Assembly: GCA_947044365.1 (NCBI GenBank)
Contig: OX345636.1
Span: 40,962,191-41,026,190, forward strand
Length of the DNA stretch: 64,000 nucleotides
Source of the DNA: Petrosia ficiformis
Taxonomy: Eukaryota; Porifera; Demospongiae; Haplosclerida; Petrosiidae
Direction: 5' to 3'
Under the pieces are notes generated by a model. It searched no databases. It saw nothing but the letters and a program-made list of their open reading frames with translations, and was not told the origin of the DNA. A program made the translations under genes and the position numbers. Below, piece after piece: positions 11,283-22,937 of the stretch (position 1 is the first letter of the stretch; the number at the start of each line of letters is the position of its first letter).

Positions 11283-14243
11283 TTTTTTTTTTTTAATTTC
11301 AAAGTTCTTTAGACAGGGAAAGAAGCATCAGTAAGGGTATACTGGTTTTCAGCAACGCCCTGTATAACAAAATAAACAAAGTAAAAAATAAAAAAAACAA
11401 CAAAAAATAAACAAAAAAAAACAAAAAAACTAAACAATAAAGAAATTACAATAATAATAAAATAATAATAATAATAAATAAAATATACTAATAGACAAAA
11501 TTATTTCAACACTATATTAAACACATTAAAAATATTTCTTAACATATAAAGATTTAAACATACTCAAAGAATTTGCAGAATACAGAGATGGATCCAAATT
11601 GTTCTAAATTAATACTCCTTTATAACCAAATCTATTTTTGCCGGCATTAATACAGGGTTGGGGCAAAAATAATTGGTGCTGATTACGACTACTACGGCCT
11701 GTAACTTCAGATGTAAAACAAAATGTATTCCGTAAATATGCTGGAGATAATCCATGAACACAACGAAAAACCTGAGTAGAGTAATGATAACGTCTCCGCT
11801 CTTCCAAAGTGGAGAAACCAAGGGTGTTAAACAGTGTTAGGCTGCTAGTCAAAGGACTCGAATTTGTTATGACACGAGCACCAAAATTATGGACCTTGTC
11901 CAATTTGGATAAACTGGACTTCGAAGCATTACTCCAAACAACATCACAATAATCAAAAGTTGGATAGACAAAACCTTGATATATCTTCTTTTTTACAGAC
12001 AAAGACAGAAAGTTCGACATTCTACGAATGCAATGAACCTTATTCCAGGCATACTTACAAATACAATCAACATGAGGTCCCCAAGTAAGATTTTCATCTA
12101 TTATAACTCCCAATAGCTTAGCTTGTGTTACTGTTTGCAAAGAGACATCATCTAACTTAAGATCAAGAGATTTACCTCTTAGAAAGGGCTTAGTACCAAT
12201 TAGCATCGATGTAGTCTTCTTACTGTTCAATTTTAAGAGATTACTCCTCATCCATAATAAAATTTTGCATAAGTCTGCATTTAAAATACTGTTGACATCA
12301 ACATCAGAAGATGCAGAGTGGTACAAAGTTGTATCATCTGCAAACAGATGCAAACAAGATTCAGTTACAGCATTGGGAAGATCATTAACATATATATTAA
12401 AAAGAAGCGGACCAAGAATCGAACCCTGAGGTACACCACAATTAATACTTCCCCATCCAGTTACTCACCATACCATTAGAAACAACTCTTTGCTTCCTGC
12501 TTTTAAAATAATCCTTTATCCAAGATAAGGCATTAACACCAAAACCATAGTGGAATAACTTGATAAAAAGAATATCGTGATCAACACAATCAAAAGCCTT
12601 TTTCATATCCAGAAAAACAACACCAGTAACCAACTTCTTATCCATAGCTTTCTCCCAGTCATCACAAAGATGAAGTAAAACATCCTGAGTTGAATGACCA
12701 GGCTTAAAACCAGATTGATGTTGGCTAAACAACTGATTGATAGTGAAGTGATCAAAAATCATATCATAAGTAATTCTCTCAAGAATCTTAGCCATGATTG
12801 GTAAGACAGATATTGGCCTGAAGTTACCAAAGATATCCATATCACCCCCTTTAAACAAAGGAATTACATTTGCCTGTTTCCAAATATTTGGTACAGAGTT
12901 CAATCGTATGCTCATGTTAATGATTATAGTAAGAGGCTTACATATAAAAGTCCTAACTAGTTTTAAGAATTTCGCACTAATTTCATCACAGCCAGTAGCT
13001 TTCTGTGAATCCAAAGCTAACAAATGCTTATTTACTACATCCTCAGATACCTCATCAAAGGAGAAAATTCTGGAACACTTGGCACCTAAGTATACAGATG
13101 GACACATGTCAACAGGATATATCTCCTCCTTTATAATTGCCGAGTTACTAATAAAGAAATTATTCAAATTGTCAACCTTTTCTTTACTCTTAACTCTTAG
13201 AGCACTGAGCCTGTTTTTCAAAATTCTTCCCATTTCCAACACTGGCGACTCTATTGCATATAATTTGGCCACCGTTCACTTTCTCTACCCCAAACTTGGC
13301 TCATTTTCCGACATGGAGTACAACTTCCACCAACTTGCTTACCGGGACTCGAAAGTCCCCAAGCGCATCGTAGGATCAAATCAAATGCAGTGCTCTCCCT
13401 CTTTTGACTGGAACTGAGGCTAACAAAATGACCCCACTGCATGTTGGCACCAGCTACACCCACGATTTCAGGTTTCATAGCAAGGAAAATGCCTCAGCTA
13501 CCCACCAGAGGGCGTGGGCAGGGTAAAAAAATGATAAATTCGTCGGCATCGAGGGGGCTGTGCCCCCTTCGAACCCCCGCATTAACAGGAGGACACCCCC
13601 CTTTAAAATTCCCCCCATAGTCGTTATTTAGGCCAAAGGGTGACCGAAAAAACATCAACTTTTTTAGCCACGTTTATCAGCTTGAGCTTGACACCAATTA
13701 CAAGCATTTGGACAGCTTCGTGTAGCCAGGAAGAGACGCCGAACCACGTAGGGGTGAAATGTCACATATATGTGACATCAGTGCTCTAAGGGTTAAAAAT
13801 GTGAGAGACATTTTTACCAACCGATTTAGAAGATACATAACTGAAACATTTCCAGTAGTTTCGTGGATGCTTTTTTGAGTCAGATAAAAGGCCATTATAA
13901 AAAGCTTTGTTAGATAATCGCAACATCTTGTTTACTTTATTCCTACAGGAACGAAAATCATTTTCTATGAGCAAAGTCTCTCTTCCTTCTAGCTTCGATT
14001 AACTCTGGGTTCCTAAGCCATGGTAAAGATGATTGCCTAACTCTCAGTGTTTTCACTGGAATCAAATCAGACATAGTCTCCTTCAACATAACAGAGAACT
14101 TTTCAGAGCAGTAATTAACATCATCATGACTAAACCATTCTTCCCAAGAACATTCAGCAAACCTTTTCTCTAACACATCCTTGTCAATTTTTAAATAGTT
14201 TCTGATTGTAACATATTTCAGTTTGACATTATGTTTTTTTACC
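11283..14243 (-). mobile_element. CR1/Jockey-like LINE, 5'-truncated and broken
   Basis: The poly-A tail appears as poly-T at 11283-11294 on the plus strand. Going upstream on the minus strand, the RT thumb/C-terminal part is at 11604-12353, opening at FADD (catalytic motif C). The segment just before it encodes GVPQGSILGPLLFN (motif B). A one-base frameshift near 12450 separates it from the fingers and palm (12442-13189: FRPISVLP, QSGFKPGHST, and FLDMKKAFDCVDH, motif A). The endonuclease-RT linker is at 13797-14243, and the endonuclease itself is missing. An in-frame TAG at 11604-11606 replaces the expected Trp of a GVLIWN-type ending, after which the frame stays open for about 20 codons. 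This copy also lacks 32 bases near 13970. The element cannot make a functional protein. Confidence 0.9.
13190..13796. mobile_element. piggyBac-like MITE inserted in the LINE at TTAA
   Basis: Both ends carry TTAA (13190-13193 and 13793-13796). Inside these are 15-base inverted ends, CTCTTAGAGCACTGA at the left and TCAGTGCTCTAAGGG at the right, one mismatch apart. A perfect 20-base palindrome (ATGTCACATATATGTGACAT, 13759-13778) abuts the right end. The interior is GC-rich, unlike its surroundings, and encodes nothing recognisable. Taking one TTAA plus the element out brings the two LINE halves into the same frame, which strongly supports the boundaries. Confidence 0.85.
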
Positions 14244-14781
14244 CCTTAGCAACCTTCATATCTTCTGATCAGCTTTATATTGTCCTGTAATTGAAGAAAT
14301 ATGGTTAAAATCGCCATTTTTCCAATCGCAATAAGTACAAAACCACGAAAGCCACGCCCACCAATCATGGGGTGCACCAAGTACAATGTATTTTGAGAAA
14401 ACAAATAGAGCCGTTTTCTGAAAATTCATTTTACTTTTATAGTTACAAGAGGCTGAAGAAAGCTGAATTCTGTAGCTTTTCACTGAAACCATAAAATTTA
14501 CCTTTCTAGACACTATCAAACTCCGATCTTTCTCAGAGACCAACTACAGTTACCCCACCATTGTTTCCCACCCACCGCCCCCTCCACCACTCGTGGGCCG
14601 TGTTTAGCTTTGTTTCTGAAAATAAACTATCAGTGAAAACATTTAGGCGCAATAATTATACCCCCGGGTGGGTGTGGCTTCCAAAAAATACAGAATGAAA
14701 CCAGATTGTATGCAGCAAGAAGCTAGCAAGACTAGAAACTGATTGGAGTTTCAACTACCCCTCCCCCTAGTACAACCTTAA

Positions 14782-17215
14782 GCACTATAATTTATATCAA
14801 TATTGAAGATATACTTGTACATGTATAGCTAACAGACTCCTAAGTAATAAACTTACAATGGCAGAAACTGATGAAATAGTCCAGAGTTGAATAATAGCCT
14901 TTTGCAATTGGTCATTAATATATCAATGTAATCGAAGAAATTATATCACCTCTTTTGTGATCCATCTTGTCATTTTATTCATGTTCTATTGTACAAATGA
15001 ATGGTGGTCATTAATTGGAAGTTGGAACATACATCATGAATAATTCTTAAATAGTGCTCAAACACATTCAATATTACAAGTTCAATACAGTAAATACTGA
15101 GGTGCTTGGTCAATTTATATGATGGACATTAATTGGAGCTTACATATTGAGACTTAAATATATGTAGAAAGGTATCCTGTTACAAATTGAAATCATTACG
15201 TGAACTGACACTATGTGAATGGGAGAAATATTTATACCAAGCCAGTAATAAATCAAAAGGACTTACCTTTACAATTTTAAATGTTCAAGAGAGTGAGCAT
15301 TAACTACACTTACAGTACTCTTATCACCAGGCTCCAGACCACACCGCTCGTGGAGCTGGTACTGTGTCGTGGTCCACTCTCCCTGTCACCCTTTCACTCT
15401 CAGGTTCTCTAGTGCTTAGCATTCCTGTAGTTGAAGATATCCATTATAGCAGTGAAGAGATAACATGTTATCTCTTAAGATTAATATATACAATATCATC
15501 AACTATTATACACAGTTATGGTCAGTGTCTGTACATTTCAACATTAACTAATGGATTTGATGTTGTAGGGTGAAGTCTAACTAGCTATATTCTCTTTTTG
15601 CAGTCACAAGAAAATCATAGGAAATGTCACTTTCATAATGTAAATTGTGGATCCACAGCAGATTTTGTGTATTAAACATGTATGTAACATCACATGCTTT
15701 TCGAACACATTTATAAAGAAATTTCTTTTGCTTTCTTCAGAGTTGGTAAATTGATATTGTATGAATCCATAGCTAACAATTATAGTAGAAAAGCCATCAT
15801 ATTGGTTGTTGAATACTATGTAGATTGGGCTTTTATTACAGTTTCAGTCATCAGTTCAATTCAATAACTAACAGGATCTATAGCATGTAGAATTTTGTAT
15901 AGATTCAAACATCATGAAAGTAATTATTCCTTTTATTGTTTGCATGTTCATATAGTACGTAGTTGTATAACTTTTGTAGAAAATGTTTCAATAGACAAAT
16001 TTTGTTTTCTCCCTTTTGATTTGCTATAGTATGAATCCAGAACATAATTTTAGTAGAAAAGCCATTATACATGGGTTGTATATTATTATGCCGATTGGAT
16101 GTTTTCAGCTTTCAATTTGAATTCAATAACTAACAGGATCCACAGCATGTACAATTCATATACGGTAGATTATATTGGTTTGTCAATTGTCTATAGGTGT
16201 TCTGGTTTTAGTAAAGTTTTCAGAATCATAGCTTTGTAATTTTGATGAAGATAGTAGTTTCGAAATGTGACATTAGCTACACTCTCCATGCATACGTACA
16301 ATCGGATAAACAACTAGCTAAACTAAACCAAAGGACCAATAGAGAAAGAAGAAATGTACTAACACTGAACGTAACTGTTATATAATAGTTGAGGATATTG
16401 TGATAATCTCCCTGCTAATTTAACAATGGGAGATTAGATTCTTGGATAACTGATACAGTTACTCTCAGTTGTTCTTTCAAACACAATATGCTTTAGTATG
16501 ACAATTAGTTGCTCATTTAACATAAGTTTGTTGAGTAATGTTTTCTACACAATATGTTTTGACGAAGAGAGATTGAGTTATGAATAAATCACCAACAGGA
16601 GTAGCAAATATGTATTACAATCATATTCATGTTTTGGAGATAGATACATGTGTACATTATGTGTTTGCTTTATATCACTGTCTCAGAGTTTAAGTATATT
16701 GATATAAAGGTCAGCACTATGTGGGACATGAAATTCCAAAAGCATTTCTTTCTTATGACAACTCTCTGTGGGTCTTTCTGTCCCAGTTACACTTGTCATT
16801 TTTGAATGTTAATGACTGAGTCATATATAGTTGAGACACAGATAGAAAGACCACTGACCAACAGGAGCATCAATAAAGATTTCATTATGAATTTGCAGCT
16901 GCCTTTTCATGTTAAACTAGAGTAAATTCAAGTTCACTGATTTTGTAAATTATGTGTACATAGCAAACACAGTATTGTATCAAATGTATTAGATTTGTAT
17001 CAGTGTACAGTAAACAGTATCATAATCACTTTAATAGATACCATAAACATCAATTAGTGTGATCATAGGTTATTGTGGACACAAATGTATATAATGTTTC
17101 ATGATGAACATTGTAATGTGACATAAAAGTAGTAAAGATTTATTATATACATAACAGTTTAGTACTGTCTATTTACAAAGACATTTTTGCATTTCACAAT
17201 TACTCATCAATTAAC
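14782..17215. other. Intergenic stretch with one candidate exon and a local duplication
   Basis: Apart from the candidate exon at 15314-15382, no gene is visible. Bases about 15736-15905 and 16015-16160 are diverged copies of each other, both containing AGTAGAAAAGCCAT and AATAACTAACAGGATC, about 285 bases apart. Bases 15465-15497 (AACATGTTATCTC...) are absent from copy 2. Confidence 0.55.
15314..15382 (-). CDS. Candidate internal exon, unknown protein
   Basis: A 69-base minus-strand segment lies between acceptor GTGACAG and donor GTAAGT, with phase 0 on both sides. It encodes 23 residues of good composition (GEWTTTQYQLHERCG then LEPGDKST). Read without the acceptor, the frame is closed by a TGA just upstream, so the splice site is needed. 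It is unchanged at 45196-45264. No family is recognised. Confidence 0.4.
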
Positions 17216-19969
17216 CTAATGAGACTGTTGTATAGAACGTACAAGCTCAAAATGATTCGGGGGATGATTAATGTACACAGACATTTGTTGGATATCATCA
17301 TTCAAAGTTCTGTCTGCATAATGATGGGAATATCTACGCCAATTAAGATCATCAGTGTTATATATGAAAACACAAGTTTGTATTTTGTAATAGATGGGCT
17401 AAAGTAAACATCTCTATGACTGTGCCCCAAATGTGAGGTTGGTCCATACCCTTATCTTGTATATAATCCTGAAAATTAGAATATTGAGGAGGTATATGAT
17501 GACCTAATAAGAAATCGGCAATATCTATCATGAGGTTAACAATAGCTGTACGTACTGCCATATGTTGCTCTTCAGAACCTGTTAAGATGTATGAAAAGCA
17601 ACGAAATAGACAATTACCATCCCCTCTTATATATTTAATATGGTTTGGAGGTCTTTGATCTACATTTGGACCACCAGGTCTAAGTCTGTTTGATATCACA
17701 TACTGAATACCAAGATTGGTACATGCATTACGCTGCCATTGCTCATCGACTTCATAGAATTTAAATGGCCACACCCGTCCATCTCTGGGGTTATAGTCAT
17801 TACGATTATGTGACAATGACCTTTTAGCTGGCTTGTAACTATCTACATTAGTATCCAAAGGCCTTTTCTTTTGTTTAGGTTTTGTATTTCTAGGTAAAAT
17901 CTTGCTATAGGTTTTTGACCTCTTGGGCTCATGCTGATCATTTATACTAGTAAGATTACGTTTTCTGTTTGTCTTAGATTGAGGTGGTAATGAATAAAAT
18001 GGTAGTTGTGTACATGTGTGTATCAATTGTTTCTTTAAGAGAGCTAATGTTAACCATGATAGATTTAGGATGAAATACAACCAGGTGTAACCCTGAAAGT
18101 GATCTTATTCTAGATAATGCTACATAAGCCATACCATCACTAAATACATTCTCAGAGAGATCTATAATCGCACAATCTAGTGACAATCCCTGGCATTTAT
18201 GAATAGTTATAGCATATGCTAGAATTAGGTGAAATTTTTTTTTATACACGTAATAGTTTTTCATAACTATGAATTTGCTCTTGACCAAATAATTTCGTAT
18301 ATTGTAAGGCTGAGTAATATGGTCAAACTGAACAGTTACATATTGTGATGTAATACACATAACAGTACCCATAGCACCATTAACTAATTCTGATTTTGTG
18401 TCTAAATTATTGCGCAACATGACTCGTGCACCAACAGCCAATGAAAGCTTTGCTTCCAGTCCCGCTGTCTTGTTACCATCACTGCTTTTCATTTATGTAT
18501 ACTGATATAGTCTCATCCACTTCATCAGCACATACTAGTTCATGTATTTTGTAAGTAAGAGAGTTAAGCATTTCCATGTTGAAGTCATGACATGCTTTTC
18601 TTGTGGGAAAAAGACACACTGGACTTTGACCACTTTCCTGAAGGTCATTAAATGGTTCTGATAAGCACATTGTAATTACTCTCTTATTAAGGATTAAAAT
18701 AGTTTCATCAGTGGGAAAACCAAATCTAACACTCTGCAACATTGAAGAACTCGTTGTCCTTTTTCTGACGCTCATTAATAGTGAGTTCATCATAAATGAC
18801 AGAATCCCTCCAAATATTAACCGAGGCTGAATATCCCAGTTTGTACAATAGTGTTTTGTTAGTAATCCTCTCAAAGACTGGATTACCATTGACTGGTTTA
18901 AGTTGAAGATCACCTACAAATATCATATTTCTTGAACCAAACCTGTCATTGCCACCAAAGAGTTCATCTAGTCTCAAATGAATGTATGCCAAGTTTAGAC
19001 TAGATACCATAGAAACTTCATCTTTAATAATTATTTTAACATTACGAAGTGAAGTTTTCATAATTATTTCTGAGACGTTTTTGGTAGTGACCAATAGCCA
19101 GCTGTTTTACTGTCGTGTTCAATAGGTAGTTGAAACAGTCTATGAATGGTAATATATACCACCTACATTAAAAGCAACGAAACCAGTGGGCGCGGCTATA
19201 GCACATTTTATGTCATTTGATGGCAAAATGGTATTTACTAAGACTTTATTGTCTGAATTAGAAATGATTTACCAGTACCACCTACTACTGACAAACATTT
19301 GTAATGGTTTAAACTTGCACTGGCATTCATTATCTTTGTGTTGCTTTTGATGAAAGAGATGATACTTCATTTTATCAGAATAACGCCTCTGATCATCGTT
19401 CAACATAGTGATTCTATCTTCTAAAATTAAAGTAGTACTATTAGCATTAATTTCAACCACCTCTTTCATAGCTGTTTTAGCTTCACCCAATAACTGTGGA
19501 TCATCATCTTTGTTTACATTCGCGCTTCTATGCAATCAGCTTGTCTAGCCTCATTGACCTTTTTAATGTTTGACTGAGCTTTTAACATTTTCAGCAATTT
19601 ATCATGGTACCTAGTGCAGTCAACATTAGTGGGTAAGAGGCAATTAAAAGCTTCTTGTGCTGTTTCTTTCAACATAAGCAAACTACTCTCATCTCTCAAA
19701 GGAACAAAGAGAAGTAAGAGAGAATAGTAGTAATATTCTGTTTCATTGTCCTTTTCAGGATCAAAGAGTTTATAGTTTGGAAGTTGAGGTTTGGTGATTT
19801 TGCTGTACTTCCTATCTCCATTGTCATTTTTACTATACCACTCATGATTAGCATGTATGTTAGCATCATCGCAAGGATCACAAGATGACAAATCACTAAA
19901 TTCTCTCTTCTTTCCTGCCATTATAAGTGTCAAAGACAAATAATTATACCATTGTGTGACTAAAACCAC
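17216..19969 (-). pseudogene. Helentron/Helitron Pif1 helicase with OTU domain, decayed
   Basis: On the minus strand the frames run in order. The first (19969-19514) is the segment before the helicase. The second (19535-19269) ends LNDDQRRYSDKM...QMFVSS and frameshifts exactly at Walker A, where GGTGKS continues in another frame at about 19265-19285. Next comes Walker B as IIKDEVSMVSS, with VGDLQLKPVNG (19094-18726). After another frameshift, the motif IV-VI part follows (18492-17974: GARVMLRNNLD, ITIHKCQG, YVALSRIRSLSG). Last is an OTU cysteine-protease domain (18080-17358) with DGNCLFR, whose C-terminal His block HPPNHFE lies in a shifted frame ending at 17216. The Rep (HUH) domain is not present upstream. 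Pif1 plus OTU is typical of Helentron-type Helitrons. There are at least four frame breaks, so it is not functional. Confidence 0.9.
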
Positions 19970-20650
19970 ACCTTTCTGGATATTAATCGACTATAGTGTA
20001 GTGCGAGCGAGGCAGTCTGCACATACGTATTCCTAGTTATAATTATAATTATATATATGTCCCATCATGGTTTATAATCACTGAGCCTGAGGGGAAGGTG
20101 ATTATAAGCCTGATATTGCTCAAGTGGGCATGACTCATGACTCATATATGTAACGCTAATAGGTCCTATATACAAAATATAGGACTAGAGTTTTGTGTCC
20201 GATTGTCATATATTCAGTATATAGGACTATTAGCAAACTATATTGTATCATGATGACACATCTCCTGCATAGTATACACTGAGTGGTCAGACAGGTCTCT
20301 ATTAAAAAATATAGACCTCTTAGGTCTATATGCCTGTTTCTTAAACGTTTAGTTTAGTTTATAGCTAAAAGTATTTTAGGCTTACTAAAAGTGCCATTAA
20401 TAATAGTTATAGTTAACTAATACATATATAGTGTTGTTTAGTTAACTATAATTATATATATATATAAATATAGTGTGTATAAGGAAGGTGTTTGCCATGA
20501 TTAAGTTTGTCTATGCATGTTTCTATGAGATATAAATCATACACCTCCATTCTCTTATCCTGCTTTATCACACCCTCACAGTACCAACTGTTAGTACTGT
20601 GACTATCTTCTGTAATGACAGTAAATGTTATTTTGTGTATATATACTTAC
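19970..20650. other. AT-rich spacer with a hairpin MITE
   Basis: An inverted repeat GCTAATAGGTCCTATATAC (20155-20173) and GTATATAGGACTATTAGC (20217-20234) belongs to the same TIR family as 6097 and 33971. A minus-strand open stretch at about 20430-20608 (YDLYLIETCIDKLNHGKH) might be another exon of the gene at 20651-20996, but its phase does not fit the donor at 20650. Confidence 0.5.
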
Positions 20651-20996
20651 ATGTTCAATCGACTTCATAATTAATTGTATCAACATCTCATTCTCTCCTA
20701 ACAAATCCAACAGCATCACCCGTTGCATCCTCTCTGTATTTTTTATTAAGCAATCACAGTCCGGGAAACTAGGCAGCAATATGTCCACGAGTCTAAATAG
20801 AGAGATTATAATACATGCGTGTGTGTGTGTGTTAGGGATCACAAACTCACTCATCCTTTGTCATATTTTGTGGTAATTCTACATGTTTCAAATAGTGATG
20901 CCACATATTTTTATGTCTCTTGGGAGTTGTATGGGTTACTAAAGACTGAGGTGTACTCATTACTACACGTAAAAGATGATTGTAGTAACAAACTAG
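20651..20996 (-). CDS. Two spliced exons of an unknown host gene
   Basis: Minus-strand exons 20996-20851 (146 bases) and 20792-20651 (142 bases) join cleanly. The first ends GA before GTGAGT, and the second starts with A after TTTAG, making a Glu codon across the junction. The second ends before a perfect GTAAGT. The joined frame is 96 codons with no stop and includes KRHKNMWHHYLKHVEL and LLPSFPDCDCLIKNTERM. No family is recognised. The acceptor of the first exon uses a CT-rich tract formed by a GA microsatellite on the plus strand. Unchanged at 50500-50845. Confidence 0.55.
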
Positions 20997-21002
20997 CTTG
21001 AG

Positions 21003-21221
21003 GAAGGACAGAGAGAGAGAGAGAGAGACAGAGAGAGAGAGACAGAGAGAGAGAGTGATTATGATACGCATGCATGAGACAATTGGAAAACTGAGGATTC
21101 TATACAGTAACTATAACACACAAGGAACTAACCAAAATCTCCAGAGACCGGTACAAGACTATCTTGTGAAATCAAACTGAGGAAGGACTGTTCCAAAGTA
21201 AGAGACGGCGGCAAATGTTTG

Positions 21222-21255
<34 letters not shown>

Positions 21256-21400
21256 ATGATACGCATGCATGAGACAATTGGAAAACTGAGGATTTTATAC
21301 AGTAACTATAACACACAAGGAACTAACCAAAAACCAAAACCTTCAGAGAGACCGGTAGACTGTGGTAGTACCTTGAGACACTCAGAAACTTGACAGAGTT
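21003..21400. repeat. GA microsatellites and duplicated 215-base unit
   Basis: GA runs at about 21009-21056 and 21226-21252 are each followed by the same sequence (ATGATACGCATGCATGAGAC...), so a unit of about 215 bases is present twice, the second diverged. On the minus strand the units contain similar open stretches next to CT tracts. Confidence 0.75.
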
Positions 21401-22041
21401 ATACGACGGCGACGCATGGTTATTCTAAACCACGTACACCTCTTTATATATCAACGGGGGTATGATCATGTGAGTAATTGACCAATGTACACAGCTCTAT
21501 CACACCCATTTTAATTAATAATAATTATTGTGCTACAGCCTTATTTATTATAAGGGCAACTGTGGACAATCTGAGGTATATGTATACTAATCAGATTGTT
21601 TCGACCTATTGGGTCTCATCAGCACAGTGTATCCCAAATTCACAATACATTGTGCAGAATGTTATATAATAATTATTATGAAAAGTTTCTATGTAGTACC
21701 ATGTCTAGTACCTCCAGAGGTACTGGTAATAGACACTACTAGAGCTTTCACAATCGGACTGAAAAACCGAAATACTTACTATATGTTTCAGATGAGTCAG
21801 AAGATATATAACTTTACCATTTCTAGTACAGTCAGCACCTCCAGAATCAAAGTAGAATGTGCTTTAGTAAATGCAAGTAAATAACATATATAGTAACATA
21901 TACATATGTGACAGTTCTTTTCATTATATATATAATTAGTTGAATATTCAACTAATTAATTTCATACCTACATACGTACATACATACATACATACCTACA
22001 TACATATATGTATCTCTAATACATGCATACATGCAGCAAAA

Positions 22042-22042
<1 letters not shown>
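21401..22042. other. No supported gene; short plus-strand open frame
   Basis: A plus-strand frame at about 21690-21884 (VPPEVLVIDTTRAF...KVECALVNAS) is protein-like and might be an exon, but it has no convincing splice pair and no recognised family. The rest is AT-rich, with tetranucleotide CATA repeats at 21966-22005. Confidence 0.3.

Positions 22043-22122
<80 letters not shown>
22043..22122. repeat. CA microsatellite, 80 bases
   Basis: An uninterrupted CA run. The histidine-threonine frame over it is an artefact. Same length at 51892-51971. Confidence 0.95.
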
Positions 22123-22124
<2 letters not shown>

Positions 22125-22740
22125 TTCCTGTGGCTATGAGATTAAGTCAAAACATGTTGACCTTAAATTAAATGTCAGAGAACCTAACCTGGGCCTGCCT
22201 GCCTGCCTAATTTGTAAGTAGGAGGTACACTTGATAATCAGAAATATATACCATCACATTATAATACATATTATTTTACAATTCTATACTAATATTATAA
22301 TAATATATTTAATGTCATGAGCTTTTGACCCTCACATAACTATGATTACACTGTTAAAAATCAGGCTATGAACACTGATCATAAATAGCCCAATTAAGAC
22401 TGCATTTATATATAGTAGTTACTAATAGCAAAATGGCTCAACAGTTATTATTTGCACATCAGGTGACATTGAGCCAATGACATTTAGTGATGTTTTAAAC
22501 TACATAATGGTTATGTGTGAAGCTTTAACTAGAAATGTCATGCTTTTATAACATTCTTTATAATGTGAAGAATGTTATGACACAAAATAACAATGCTATC
22601 CAGCAGGTACATGTACCAGAAATTGCTATCTACATGTACATCTCTGATATTTCCTCATAAGCAGCAAATAATTACAAAAAGTAACATAAATGGGGCTGAG
22701 GTTACCCACTATTTATCTCAACCATGCATGTCAGATGACA

Positions 22741-22937
22741 CTAATGACGTCTAATGTTCTAACATTTTGGAAGGATAACAAAGAAAAGTATCCTGCATTT
22801 GCCAGGCTTTCATCACTCTAGCCATTCCAGCATCGTCAGCACCAGCAGAAAGGATTTTCAGCCTTTCCGAAAACATATTTAGACTGGAGCGTTGTTCTTT
22901 AAGTGATGCTCTTTTTCAGAACTTAAATGTTGATTAG
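22741..22937 (+). pseudogene. hAT transposase C-terminal (dimerisation) fragment
   Basis: The plus strand encodes TFWKDNKEKYPAFARLSSL, then, after a one-base frameshift at a TAG, AIPASSAPAERIFSLSE and an ending near LFQNLNVD with a stop. This order (a W-K block, YPxLAxLA, then IPAxSAPxERxFS) is the hallmark of the hAT dimerisation domain. No upstream catalytic part was found. Identical at 52590-52786. Confidence 0.85.

Larger units (their letters stand above)
11190..14781. mobile_element. Composite bounded by roughly 45-base inverted repeats, with a LINE inside
   Basis: The left edge (TTAAGGTGGTACTAGGG... to CTCCAATCAGTTTC, 11190-11235) is inverted at the right edge (GAAACTGATTGGAGT... to CCTAGTACAACCTTAA, 14735-14781), with a few mismatches. 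A DNA transposon was probably hit by the LINE now lying between its arms. The part at 14244-14734 is non-LINE element sequence containing the GGGTGGGTGTGGC motif. No DNA transposase is recognised. Confidence 0.65.

Noticed and set aside
12385..12440. GGTTCGATTC-like B box on the minus strand
   Set aside because: It is the codon run for the RT motif PQGSILG in the LINE, with no tRNA-like fold around it.
12794..13417. A 207-residue plus-strand frame
   Set aside because: It is antisense to the LINE reverse transcriptase and runs into the piggyBac-like MITE; no protein family fits.
21609..21884. Possible Ig or fibronectin-like exon on the plus strand
   Set aside because: No hallmark Cys or Trp residues and no convincing splice pair; kept only as a note in the region entry.
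21940..22221. Histidine-threonine repeat protein frame
   Set aside because: It is the translation of the CA microsatellite plus flanking tetranucleotide repeats.
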